Shown: positions 34,396-43,108 of the stretch, piece after piece
Numbering within the stretch: the first letter of the stretch is position 1
Layout: the number at the start of each line of letters is the position of its first letter
NCBI RefSeq assembly: GCF_000021325.1
Contig: NC_011365.1
Location: forward strand, 1,146,001-1,210,000
Direction: 5' to 3'
DNA: 64,000 nucleotides
DNA from: Gluconacetobacter diazotrophicus PA1 5
GTDB lineage: Bacteria; Pseudomonadota; Alphaproteobacteria; Acetobacterales; Acetobacteraceae
Made by a program: the position numbers and the translations under genes
The notes under the pieces: generated by a model
The model's database searches: none
What the model was told of the DNA's origin: nothing
What the model saw: only the letters and a program-made list of their open reading frames with translations

Positions 34396-35919
34396 GATAG
34401 TGTTGAAAAAGTCGCGCTTGCTTTGAGAGTGAAGCACTGATTCACTCTTCGCAGGAGGAACCTGCAAATGATGGGTGATCGAACGAAAATACAGGAGGCA
34501 CTGTTCTACGAGTTCCGTCTTGAAGATCATGTGCCAGCTGGCCACCTTTTGCGTTCAATTGATCGCTTTGTCGATCTGGACGGCCTGCGTGAGCATCTTC
34601 GCCCATTTTACAGCGGCACGGGGCGGCCTTCAATCGATCCCGAGCTGATCATCAGGATGTTAATCGTTGGCTACGTGATGGGTATTCGATCCGAGCGACG
34701 GCTATGTGAAGAAGTCCATCTTAACCTGGCCTACCGGTGGTTCTGTGGTCTTGGTCTCAACGGCCCTGTGCCTGATCATTCGACATTCTCGAAAAACCGG
34801 CACGGACGCTTCCGGGAGAGTGATCTGCTTCGCCAAATGTTCGAAATGACCGTCCGGCAGTGCATCGCCAAGGGACTGGTGGGCGGTGAAGGCTTTGCGG
34901 TCGATGCCAGTACGATCAAGGCCGACGCTAATCGGCAGCGCAGTGTTCCGAGCCCAGATAAACTGCCGATCGAGGTGGCCCAACGTGCTGTGCGGGAGTA
35001 TTTCTCGGTGCTGGACGATGCTGCATTTGGGTCTGCTACGCCCGTGCAACCAAAATATATCTCTCCGGTCGATCCTGCTGCACGTTGGAACGCTGCAAGC
35101 GGTGGCCTTGCTTATTATGCCTACTGCACAAATTACCTCATTGACCTTAAATCGGCTGTCATCATGGATGTAGAAACCACGACAGCCATCCGGCAGGCCG
35201 AGGTTACGGCGCAACGCAGAATGATAGAGCGTACGCAGGAAACATTTGGAATATGGCCCGAAAGGCTTGCTGCGGATACAGCTTATGGATCCGCAGAAAA
35301 TCTTGCGTGGCTGGTTCATGAGCGTGGCATAGAACCTCACATTCCGGTCTTCGACAAATCTGCCCGGCAGGACGGGACTTTCGAACGTCGAGATTTCACA
35401 TATGACCACGTGCACGATCTTTACATCTGTCCTGGAGGACAGCAACTGAAGCAGCAGTGGCGCAAGATCAACTCGGATCAACCAAATGCCCCTCCCGACA
35501 ACCTACTTCGATACCGTTCGTCGAAACTGGCGTGCGACGTATGCACTCTCAAACCAAAATGCTGCCCTAATCAGCCCAATCGTAAGGTTCTGCGCTCTAT
35601 TCATGAAGGCGCTCGTGATATGGCCCGCGACATTGCTTTAACCGACGCCTATATTATCTCCAGACGAGAACGAAAGAAGGTCGAAATGCTATTTGCTCAC
35701 CTCAAGCGCATTTTGAAGATCGATCGGTTGAGGCTCAGAGGACCAAACGGCGCCCGTGATGAGTTCCATCTCGCCGCAGCTGCCCAAAATCTCCGCAAAA
35801 TGGCGAAACTGATACCTCCCGGAGTGCCTGCCTTATCCACCTGAGGCAAGAAAGCTGCACTTATGTCGAAGTGGCTTGGCAACACTTTCACTCTTCACCA
35901 TGAGTTTTTCAACACTATC
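34396..35919 (+). mobile_element. IS1182-family insertion sequence
   Basis: Terminal inverted repeats GATAGTGTTGAAAAA at 34396-34410 and its complement at 35905-35919 are perfect over 15 bp. The 1,524-bp element is flanked by GGGGG on both sides (34391-34395 and 35920-35924), consistent with a 5-bp target duplication, although a G run is weak proof. One transposase gene fills it. Confidence 0.85.
34468..35844 (+). CDS. IS1182-family transposase
   Basis: A 458-residue DDE transposase. The N-terminal region reads ALFYEFRLEDHVPAGHLLRS and PSIDPELIIRMLIVGYVMGI, typical of IS1182. Catalytic acidic residues are likely the D in EGFAVDASTIKADANR, the D in ERLAADTAYGSAEN and the E in RRERKKVEMLFAHLKR. 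A cysteine cluster CDVCTLKPKCCPN lies before the last one. Full length with no frameshift, so possibly active. It is lower in GC than neighbours. Confidence 0.92.
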   Translation: MMGDRTKIQEALFYEFRLEDHVPAGHLLRSIDRFVDLDGLREHLRPFYSGTGRPSIDPELIIRMLIVGYVMGIRSERRLCEEVHLNLAYRWFCGLGLNGPVPDHSTFSKNRHGRFRESDLLRQMFEMTVRQCIAKGLVGGEGFAVDASTIKADANRQRSVPSPDKLPIEVAQRAVREYFSVLDDAAFGSATPVQPKYISPVDPAARWNAASGGLAYYAYCTNYLIDLKSAVIMDVETTTAIRQAEVTAQRRMIERTQETFGIWPERLAADTAYGSAENLAWLVHERGIEPHIPVFDKSARQDGTFERRDFTYDHVHDLYICPGGQQLKQQWRKINSDQPNAPPDNLLRYRSSKLACDVCTLKPKCCPNQPNRKVLRSIHEGARDMARDIALTDAYIISRRERKKVEMLFAHLKRILKIDRLRLRGPNGARDEFHLAAAAQNLRKMAKLIPPGVPALST

Positions 35920-35983
35920 GGGGGAAAGCGGATGGTCCGCAACACTTCTCGTTATTCGCCGATGGTCGAGAGGGATTGACAGA

Positions 35984-36064
35984 TTATGCGATGTGCAACG
36001 CAGCCAGGAGCGTCAGGCTGATCGCTGGCAAGGCGAGCAGCGACAGGATCACCGCGGCCGTCAC
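35984..36064 (-). CDS. Possible 26-residue membrane peptide after the ArsB-like gene
   Basis: A GTG overlaps the permease stop as GTGA and opens a frame that is a single hydrophobic helix (ILSLLALPAISLTLLAALHI) before a stop. It may be a tiny membrane subunit or simply the truncated start of a gene cut by earlier rearrangement near the IS. Low certainty. Confidence 0.3.
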   Translation of the reverse strand: MTAAVILSLLALPAISLTLLAALHIA

Positions 36065-37314
36065 CCGATCAAAAGCCGAGCGCCGAGTGCCATGAAGAGC
36101 GCAACGGGCATGGCCACGGCGCCAACCCTGAGAAATTGTAGAAACCCGACCTCTTCGCCTTCTCGACGGATCACCTGCAACCAGAGGATTGTGGCCAGAG
36201 ATCCCGTCACGGAAAGATTTGGGCCAAGATCCACGCCGATCAACAGGGTATCAATTACCTGTCGCGATACATGAGTATGCGCAACTGTCTCACTGGCAAT
36301 CAATCCGGCAGGCAGGTTGTTCATGATGTTGGAGATGAACGCCAGAAGAGCGCCCGCCCCCCAGGCAGCAGTGACAGGATCGGTGTTGGCGGCTTGCTGA
36401 AGCAGGTTGGCAAGCACCCCGACCACTCCCGTACTCTCGACGGCGGCTACCAGAACGAACAGACCGCCGACCAGAGGGAGAACGCCCCATGAAATATCCC
36501 TCATGAGCGCAATCGGCGATCGTCGTGCCAGCGCTGAGACGCCTAATGCTGTCCCAATACCGGCGAGCGCTGTTGGTAAGCCGAGAGACAGATCACATGC
36601 AGACACTGTGACAAGCAGAAGCGCGGTCAGGACGATGCCGACAAAAGCCGCTTTGCCGCCCACGGTTAACGGAGTTGTTTCAACCTGGGAGGCGCAGTCC
36701 TGATGCAGGTGTGACCGTTCGATGAGGCGCAAAACCAGATAGGTCGTCATGATCGCCAGGAGCGACGGGAGCGCGAACGACCTCATCCATGATCCCAGCG
36801 CGGGGAGTGCGCCGTCATACAGAACCAGGTTCGCCGGATTGGAGACAGGCAGGACAAAGCTTGCCGCATTGGCGACGAGTGCGCAGGCAAACAACAGCTG
36901 AAGGGGATCAGCTTTTGCTTTTTTTGCCGCTGCGAACACGGCCGGTGTCAGCACAACAGCCGTCGCATCGTTGGACATGAACGTCGTCACCACGACACCG
37001 GCCAGATAGACCAGCGTGAACAGCTTTGCCGTTGAACCTGCGGCATGATTGACGGCCCAGGTCGCGATCCAGTCGAACAGCCCGTTTGCACGCGCCGTTT
37101 CACTGAGCAGCATCATGCCGATCAGAAACAGATAGACATCGCCGCCTTTCACGAGACCGGCCCCCGCCATGGTGAGGGGGATCAGCCCCGCCAGCACAAG
37201 AGCTGCGGCCCCCATGACGGCCCATACCCACTCGGGGATCCGGAACGGTCGGAGAATAACACCGGCCGTCGCCAGAACAGCGATCGTACAGATCGCCTCC
37301 TGGTGAAAGGTCAT
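36061..37314 (-). CDS. ArsB/NhaD-superfamily membrane transporter
   Basis: A 417-residue, roughly 11-12-helix permease from the ATG at 37314, which overlaps the MFS stop (ATGA). Family marks are FMSNDATAVVLTPAVFAA, FISNIMNNLPAGLIAS and GVDLGPNLSVTGSLATILWL, matching arsenite permease ArsB and related ion transporters. No arsR, arsC or arsA lies nearby, so an arsenic role is not assured. It is co-transcribed with the MFS gene. Confidence 0.82.
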   Translation of the reverse strand: MTFHQEAICTIAVLATAGVILRPFRIPEWVWAVMGAAALVLAGLIPLTMAGAGLVKGGDVYLFLIGMMLLSETARANGLFDWIATWAVNHAAGSTAKLFTLVYLAGVVVTTFMSNDATAVVLTPAVFAAAKKAKADPLQLLFACALVANAASFVLPVSNPANLVLYDGALPALGSWMRSFALPSLLAIMTTYLVLRLIERSHLHQDCASQVETTPLTVGGKAAFVGIVLTALLLVTVSACDLSLGLPTALAGIGTALGVSALARRSPIALMRDISWGVLPLVGGLFVLVAAVESTGVVGVLANLLQQAANTDPVTAAWGAGALLAFISNIMNNLPAGLIASETVAHTHVSRQVIDTLLIGVDLGPNLSVTGSLATILWLQVIRREGEEVGFLQFLRVGAVAMPVALFMALGARLLIG

Positions 37315-38573
37315 GCCGACACCTGATCGGCAGATCGCAGGGTCGATGCCGAGCCTATCCAGAGCCCCAGTGACACGATTGCAAAGCAACCCAGAGTATA
37401 GAACGCCACGGCGTATCCCAGATCTTCGGCAAGCCATCCTCCCAGAGCCGGGGAGAGGCTTGCTCCAATGCCCTGCGCCGTCATGACCACGCCCTGTCCG
37501 ATATTGATCCGTCCGGTTCCGTTCAGCAGTCTGGCCACCAGACCCGGCACGGCAACACTTTGAAGCCCCGCACCGATCCCATCTAGGATCTGCACCGGCC
37601 ACACCCCCCAATGCTGGATGAAGCTTCCCGCAATCAAACCACGCAGCGGCAGGGCGGCAAACGATATCAGCAGGACGAACCAGTAACCACGGTCCCTGAC
37701 GAAACGTATGGCCAGCAGGCTCACGACGATCATCACAGCCTGTGCGACCATCACGGTCATCGCCGTGAACATGGCTGGATTACCTTTGCCTGCACTGACG
37801 ACCGCCATGCCGTACAGCGGGAGCATCGCGGCATTTCCGAGATGGAAGAAACACAAACAACTCGCCAGAATGAGAAGAGGCTTGTGTCGCAGAAAGGGTC
37901 GTAATCCCTCCGCCGTCCCCTCATCGTGAACGGGTTCATCGTCCAGTCCGCGTGCAGCTTTATGATCTATGGATTTTTCCGGGATCAGGAGCACCGCAGA
38001 AATGGCGAACAGACCGAAGGCGACTTCAAGAAAGAAAATCGCTGAGAGGCCAAACTGCCATCCCAGCCAGCCGGACAGTCCGGCCCCGGCCATATTGCCG
38101 GCATGGTTCCAGGCCTGGTTACGACCGATCTGTGTGTTGAAGCCTTTCTGGCGCACGATACCAAGGGTTATGGCAGCCATCAGAGGGCCAATTCCAGCGC
38201 CGGCCAGAGCGGTTGCAAGCTGACTGACCGTCACAACGGGCACGGCTTGCGAGCTTAGAAGAAGAAGTGAAGCAGAAATCGTGCAGAGCGCTGCCACAAT
38301 GACGAGCAACCGCTTTTTCGTCGTGTGATCAATCAGCGCGCCTGCGGGAATGGTGGCGAGCATTCCCGCAACTCCACCCACAGTCATGACGGTTCCGATC
38401 GGTCCCGTCTGCCAGCCGTGACGCTGAAGGAAAACGCCCAGAAAGGGCCCTATCCCCGCCTGGACGTCCGCCATGAAGAAATTGAGAGCGCCTAAGGCGA
38501 GCAAGGCCCGATTGAACCCCAGAATAGCAGGAGTTTCATCAGTAACGACTGTGGCGGTACGAGGCTGGGTCAT
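37311..38573 (-). CDS. Major facilitator superfamily transporter
   Basis: A 420-residue, 12-helix MFS protein from the ATG at 38573 (AAGAGAA upstream); an upstream TTG frame is less likely. The loop-2/3 signature GGVAGMLATIPAGALIDHTTKKR is present. It heads a two-gene operon with the ArsB-like permease. Two exporters under one promoter suggest resistance to a toxic anion or its conjugate, but no regulator is beside them. Confidence 0.85.
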   Translation of the reverse strand: MTQPRTATVVTDETPAILGFNRALLALGALNFFMADVQAGIGPFLGVFLQRHGWQTGPIGTVMTVGGVAGMLATIPAGALIDHTTKKRLLVIVAALCTISASLLLLSSQAVPVVTVSQLATALAGAGIGPLMAAITLGIVRQKGFNTQIGRNQAWNHAGNMAGAGLSGWLGWQFGLSAIFFLEVAFGLFAISAVLLIPEKSIDHKAARGLDDEPVHDEGTAEGLRPFLRHKPLLILASCLCFFHLGNAAMLPLYGMAVVSAGKGNPAMFTAMTVMVAQAVMIVVSLLAIRFVRDRGYWFVLLISFAALPLRGLIAGSFIQHWGVWPVQILDGIGAGLQSVAVPGLVARLLNGTGRINIGQGVVMTAQGIGASLSPALGGWLAEDLGYAVAFYTLGCFAIVSLGLWIGSASTLRSADQVSA

Positions 38574-38838
38574 CACGTTCTCTTCGTTCAGCAGCAAGCC
38601 TTAACTGCGTTCGAAAGAATAAGTTACAAAACTATTTTTCCTCTGCTTTTTGTTGAGTTTATTGGAATATTCATTGCCATTTGCCCCGTATAATAAAGTA
38701 TTTTTAACACAAAAAGGATCAATCTATAAAAATATTTATCCGTTATTTAATATAATCGACAGGCATGCTAATATTTCCTTCATCCCGCATCCTAAATCAG
38801 AAGGGTCGTTCAGGTTGCTGAGCCTCTCGTGCCCAGCA

Positions 38839-39246
38839 TTAACATGGGGCTCTCCGATATGCTTCTTCGGGGCGAACCGGCGTTAATGTCGTCACTTCGA
38901 TAAAATAACCCCCTTTCGCTCGAAAATAGAAGCACCACGCCCCATGCGCGTTGCGTGGAGCCTGCACCTCCCAGCCATCGGCGCTTAGGCGCTCATAAAG
39001 AGCATCAACGTCCTTGCGAGACTTCTGGATGAAACCAATGTGCAGGATGTCGAATTGCCTGGGATAATCGAAGCCTTCGAGCTTGTTGTCGAAATGATTG
39101 ACGATCAGCACCAGCCCATCATTGTCCTCCATGATGGCCATCTTGATCCCACGTACAACGAGAGTGCGCAGGCCGAAATACTGTTCGAACATCACGCGAT
39201 CAGCCTCAGTATCTTGGCTGTAGAGATTGATATGGTTCAGCTTCAT
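38839..39246 (-). CDS. VOC/glyoxalase-fold protein
   Basis: A 135-residue vicinal-oxygen-chelate protein from the ATG at 39246 (MKLNHINLYSQDTEADRVMF). Likely metal ligands are H5, H68 (ILHIGFIQ) and a late Glu in GYFIEVTTL. Such proteins include glyoxalases, dioxygenases and antibiotic-binding resistance proteins. The cysteine set of the arsenic lyase ArsI is not evident. It lies 240 bp upstream of the MFS gene across an AT-rich promoter region. Confidence 0.8.
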   Translation of the reverse strand: MKLNHINLYSQDTEADRVMFEQYFGLRTLVVRGIKMAIMEDNDGLVLIVNHFDNKLEGFDYPRQFDILHIGFIQKSRKDVDALYERLSADGWEVQAPRNAHGAWCFYFRAKGGYFIEVTTLTPVRPEEAYRRAPC

Positions 39247-39634
39247 GACTGTGTCTTTCCGTCGGTGAGACGGACACGAGCCGGTCGCAATCTGGACAGC
39301 GACGACCGACCACGGACGAGGCCTATCCTCGTCGTGTCCGGCCATGGCCAAGAGCGGGTTTATTCGCTCAAGCGTGACTGTCTCCGGAGAGACCACAGGT
39401 TATCACCCTACCTGTATCGCTGTCTTTTTAGGCAAACACGACTTTGCTGATGCCAGCATCAGCGGTCAAGCGACATCTTCAGCTATGTCCGCTTACGAGA
39501 CGTCCATTGGAAAACAAAAAATGACCGATATGAGGCGATAGCCGACATTACAATGAAGGACGCGGGAAAGAGATCGTTCCTGCGTCGCAAAGCCAGACTG
39601 GCAACTCGCGCCTACCTGGTTCATTGTTTATGTA
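39247..39634. other. Intergenic stretch, no gene seen
   Basis: About 390 bp between divergent genes. It probably holds both promoters; a short stem CCGTC-GGTGA-GACGG lies soon after the VOC start. No gene or larger repeat is seen. Confidence 0.4.
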
Positions 39635-40357
39635 ATGAATCCGTTTCGTTCGCCCGACACCGACCTCCCCCTGTCGCATGCCCTCATCCTGAAGGCTGCG
39701 CAGCTGACGATCGGCTATATTGAGGAAAACGGCCCGATCGACCTCACGCCCAGCAAGGCGTTGAAACGCTATTTTGTCGCGTGGGCCGCCGAGGCCTTTG
39801 ACTGGCCCGGATATACGGTCGAAGACCTCTACGCCGTCAACAAAGTCCTCAATGAACACGATTTCCCACCGCTGGTGATCCTGCATGAGGTTCTGCTCAG
39901 CGCGAAGCTCGCACGGCATTTCAAGGGCACCCTGCGGCTGACCGACCTGGCGAGAAAGCTCCAATCGGAGCCAGCCCGGCTCTGGATGCTGTTGACAACC
40001 CACCTCCTGTTTGTCGTCGACCACAGTCCTTACACCCGAAGCGATGAGCCGCTGTTCGGCAACTGGGATATCTTTCTCAACGTCATCAATATCGAAGCCC
40101 AGGTTGCCGTCACCGAAGAGCGGCTATGTGCGGTCCTCTACGGGGGTGAAGAGGAGGAGATCCGTCACCGGGATTTCAAGCTGACCGCCAGTCTTTACGT
40201 CCATGTCCTGCGTCCGCTGTGCTGGGCAGGACTGCTCAGCGAGCACCGAACCGGCACCGGCCTCAACAGGCGGGATTTCTATACCAAAACGCCCTTATGG
40301 CCAGCAGCCCTCAAACTCGAGACGGATCGACACCTGCAGCCGCTGACCCGTCACTGA
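39635..40357 (+). CDS. Conserved protein of unknown function
   Basis: A 240-residue soluble protein. The C-terminal half looks like a winged helix (YVHVLRPLCWAGLLSEHRTG, DFYTKTPLWPAALKL), and the N-terminal part is helical (PLSHALILKAAQLTIGYIEE). No catalytic motif is clear. It converges with parB, whose stop lies about 95 bp away. A DNA-binding role is possible but not shown. Confidence 0.6.
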   Translation: MNPFRSPDTDLPLSHALILKAAQLTIGYIEENGPIDLTPSKALKRYFVAWAAEAFDWPGYTVEDLYAVNKVLNEHDFPPLVILHEVLLSAKLARHFKGTLRLTDLARKLQSEPARLWMLLTTHLLFVVDHSPYTRSDEPLFGNWDIFLNVINIEAQVAVTEERLCAVLYGGEEEEIRHRDFKLTASLYVHVLRPLCWAGLLSEHRTGTGLNRRDFYTKTPLWPAALKLETDRHLQPLTRH

Positions 40358-40451
40358 CCAGCGTCGACAGCCATTCGGGCGCGAAACCGTTCCCATAAAA
40401 AAGGCGACTTCCGAAGACCGGAAGCCGCCAATACCAGTCAATGGACAGACA

Positions 40452-42509
40452 TCACTCGGCCGCCACCGCGTCCGGGTTGTCGGACATGTCAGCCGTTCCT
40501 GCTTCTCCTGCATTCCGTCCCGCCACGTTCCTAGTCCGCAGTGCCTCTGGCAACCAGCCCGAACCGTCCAGAAGCCGCTCGGCAGCCTGCGCCATGTCGC
40601 CCTTCTTCATATGGGCGATGCGGTCGGCGGCCTCGTTACCCCGCGCCCCACGCACGGCTTCAAGGATACGAGCCCTGGTGACGCGGCCGAGATAGTTCTC
40701 CACTGTTGGCTGCCAGCCCGCCTCGACCAGGTCGAGCCTGAGCGCCGTGGCGAGACGGCCAGCTCGCGCAAGCCTCTCCCTGACGCTGCGTGCCAGAGAC
40801 GGACCATGGGACGATTCATGCAGCGCGTTGACCCCGAAGGACAGGCAATGCGCCAGCAGGGCCAGACGGCTGGTGTCGTCCAGCCCGTCGAGCCACTGCC
40901 ATAGTGCGTCTTCATCTTCCGGCAGATCGTGCTTCCAGCCCTCGTTGCGCTGGCGCAGCGCGTGGGCCGGCAGGCTGCCGGGCATGTCAGGCGAATGAAC
41001 CGGCAGCGGGATTTCCCGAACATAGGCTTCCAGGCAATCCACACCCGAGACCTGCCAGTAGAGGTCGCGAACCAGCGAGTGCAGCAGTTCCGTCAGCGCG
41101 ATGTGCGGATTGGCCGCGAAAGCATCCCGCAGGGCCAGTGTCCGCCACGCCGTCAGTTCGGTCAGCAGGCGGTCCGAAAGCGGCTTCAGCCCGTCTTCCT
41201 CCTCGGGCTCGATGTCGGGTGCGCCTTCCCTCCCATTCCCTTCGGCATCGTCGCCATCGCCGCGATGGTCAATGGCGTCGTCATATCCGTCTGATTCGTC
41301 GTGATCGACTTCAGGTTCGACCGGCATATCTTCCGGCCGAACGAAACCCCGTTCGACCAGCAGAGTGCCGTCGGTATCCAGGCTAACGAAGACGCCAGAC
41401 CGCGCCATGTCCCCCGGATCGAAGGACACCGGGCGTTCTTCCAGCGCCTCAATGGCCTGTTCGATTTCCCCCAGCCGGGTATCGATCTCTTCGGGGAATT
41501 CATCCTCCTGCGCGTATTCCGCCTCAATGGCTTCCTGCTCGCTGTGCAGCGCAGTCAGACGGGCCGCTTCTTCGTCCGAAAGCACGACGGGCGTCCCGTC
41601 AATCTCCGCAAAGTCCCGTGTGTGCCCCCAGGGGAAGGACAAGGCCGTTTCGACCCATTTCCAGCCTTCGGCGCGGACCTGTTCAGCCGCCTCCTGCAAC
41701 TTGTTCATGACCAACCGGTCGAGCAGGGTCGGATCCTGCAGCCAGCCGCCATCGTCAGCCTCGAACAGGTCACGCATGATGTAACCACCTGCCGCCAGAT
41801 AAGCCTCCAGCCCGACGAAGCGCACGCGGCGATCTGATGCCCGCACGGTTTTCTCCGTCAGCATGCGGCGGATCAGATAGGGCTCGCGGTTGTGGCTCTG
41901 GGAGACGATCTCCCAGACCTGTAATTGCCTGTCATGGTCATCGCTGATCGAGAAGGCCATGAGCTGGTCCAGCTTCATGCCATCCTGCTCGTAAATATCG
42001 AGCAGTTTGTCGGACACGGTCATCAGGCGCAGGCGCTGTTTCACCACAGTCGGCACGACGAAGAACGCGGCAGCGATCTCGTCCTCGGACATGCCCTTCT
42101 CCAGCATGTCGCGAAAGGCACGAAACTGGTCCAGCGGATGCAGGGCCACGCGTTGGACGTTCTCGGCCAGGGAGTCCTCCTCGGCGAGAATGGCTGACCC
42201 GGCCTCGCGCACGACACAAGGTACGGAGGCGGTCTTCGCCAGCTTCTTCTGCTTCACCAGCAGCTCAAGGGCGCGGAACCTGCGTCCGCCGGCCGGCACC
42301 TCATAGGTACCGGTCTCGACACCGGCATCGTCAAGAATGGGCCGGACGTTCAGGCTCTGAAGCAGCCCACGACGTTCGATATCGCGGGCCAGTTCCTCGA
42401 TCGACAGGCCGGCCTTCACACGCCGCACGTTGGACTGCGACAGCACCAGTTTGTTGAAAGGGATATCACGGGACACATTGAGGGCGATTTTCTGGATGGC
42501 GCTCGCCAT
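40452..42509 (-). CDS. parB: Large ParB/Spo0J-like partition protein
   Basis: A 685-residue protein, much longer than ordinary ParB (about 300). The ParB N-domain carries LVLSQSNVRRVKAGLSIEEL, the CTP-binding-type box YEVPAGGRRFRALELL and ENVQRVALHPLDQFRAF; a helix-turn-helix follows (SEDEIAAAFFVVPTVVKQRL). An acidic low-complexity stretch lies near residues 400-440, then a large C-terminal domain typical of plasmid/ICE ParB-like proteins. It has no parA beside it; parA is 23 kb away. The promoter region holds the shared palindromic operator at 42706-42720. Confidence 0.87.
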   Translation of the reverse strand: MASAIQKIALNVSRDIPFNKLVLSQSNVRRVKAGLSIEELARDIERRGLLQSLNVRPILDDAGVETGTYEVPAGGRRFRALELLVKQKKLAKTASVPCVVREAGSAILAEEDSLAENVQRVALHPLDQFRAFRDMLEKGMSEDEIAAAFFVVPTVVKQRLRLMTVSDKLLDIYEQDGMKLDQLMAFSISDDHDRQLQVWEIVSQSHNREPYLIRRMLTEKTVRASDRRVRFVGLEAYLAAGGYIMRDLFEADDGGWLQDPTLLDRLVMNKLQEAAEQVRAEGWKWVETALSFPWGHTRDFAEIDGTPVVLSDEEAARLTALHSEQEAIEAEYAQEDEFPEEIDTRLGEIEQAIEALEERPVSFDPGDMARSGVFVSLDTDGTLLVERGFVRPEDMPVEPEVDHDESDGYDDAIDHRGDGDDAEGNGREGAPDIEPEEEDGLKPLSDRLLTELTAWRTLALRDAFAANPHIALTELLHSLVRDLYWQVSGVDCLEAYVREIPLPVHSPDMPGSLPAHALRQRNEGWKHDLPEDEDALWQWLDGLDDTSRLALLAHCLSFGVNALHESSHGPSLARSVRERLARAGRLATALRLDLVEAGWQPTVENYLGRVTRARILEAVRGARGNEAADRIAHMKKGDMAQAAERLLDGSGWLPEALRTRNVAGRNAGEAGTADMSDNPDAVAAE

Positions 42510-42901
42510 GGCGGAACACTCCGTGACGGACGGGCGGAAGCCTCTCTCCCACCCCTGAATCCGTCACGAAAACCCCACTTCCCTCTTCCTCTCTTCCGGC
42601 CCCACCAGACGCCAGATCATATCCACGGAATCGCACGGACACGGCTTTACGGAAGCTATATCTGCCTCAGTTCATCCGCGAGTCGATGCGTTCCACGGCA
42701 AACTACGACTATTATAGTCGCGCCATCACCATCTTGTGATGGTGCCGACCATGATAGCCGCGCGTGTTCGTGACTATCCCGAAGCCCGCTTCCTGCGATC
42801 CATCTCCCTGTTTCCACGTATTTTTCTGTTCACGCATCTTCCATTCGACCTCCACAGTGCTGTCAGAACCACTCACAGGTCCATGCAGAAAGGACGGGAA
42901 G
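42510..42901. other. Divergent control region between parB and the integrase-side genes
   Basis: About 390 bp without a gene, holding the palindromic operator at 42706-42720 and the neighbouring stem. It probably drives parB leftwards and the small gene plus recombinase rightwards. Confidence 0.5.
42706..42720. promoter_or_regulatory. Second copy of the CGACTAT-N-ATAGTCG operator
   Basis: CGACTAT-T-ATAGTCG at 42706-42720 matches the operator before the XRE gene (21944-21958), with TA also conserved on the left. On the minus strand it contains TATAAT, so it may cover the parB -10 box. Immediately downstream a short stem CACCATC/GATGGTG lies at about 42727-42744. Confidence 0.6.
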
Positions 42902-43096
42902 ATGGCACGCCAACGCGATACGATAGCGGGCAAGGTGCGGCTCGTTCTCGACGCCCCGGACGCCAACGTGACACCATTACGCAGTGGAGCCGATCCGCGG
43001 CTGGTCAGTCTGGTCCGGCTTCTGGCCCGTCAGGCCGCACGGGATTTCGTCAACGCTGAAGGGGAGGCCGCGAGGCGACGCGATCTCCAGGACTAG
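42902..43096 (+). CDS. Small protein coupled to serine recombinase 1
   Basis: A 64-residue protein from the ATG at 42902, preceded by AGAAAGGACGGG. Its core (DPRLVSLVRLLARQAARDFV) resembles the core of the 79-residue protein at 57654-57893 (MDELVFILARMLGRQIAREE), which is also just upstream of a recombinase gene. It ends 12 bp before the recombinase. Position suggests an accessory factor such as a recombination directionality factor; inferred only. Confidence 0.65.
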   Translation: MARQRDTIAGKVRLVLDAPDANVTPLRSGADPRLVSLVRLLARQAARDFVNAEGEAARRRDLQD

Positions 43097-43108
43097 GGAG
43101 ATGGGATT

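Noticed and set aside
36061..38573. Calling the permease/MFS pair an arsenic resistance operon
   Set aside because: The permease is ArsB-like, but arsR, arsC, arsA and the ArsI cysteine motif in the nearby VOC protein are missing.
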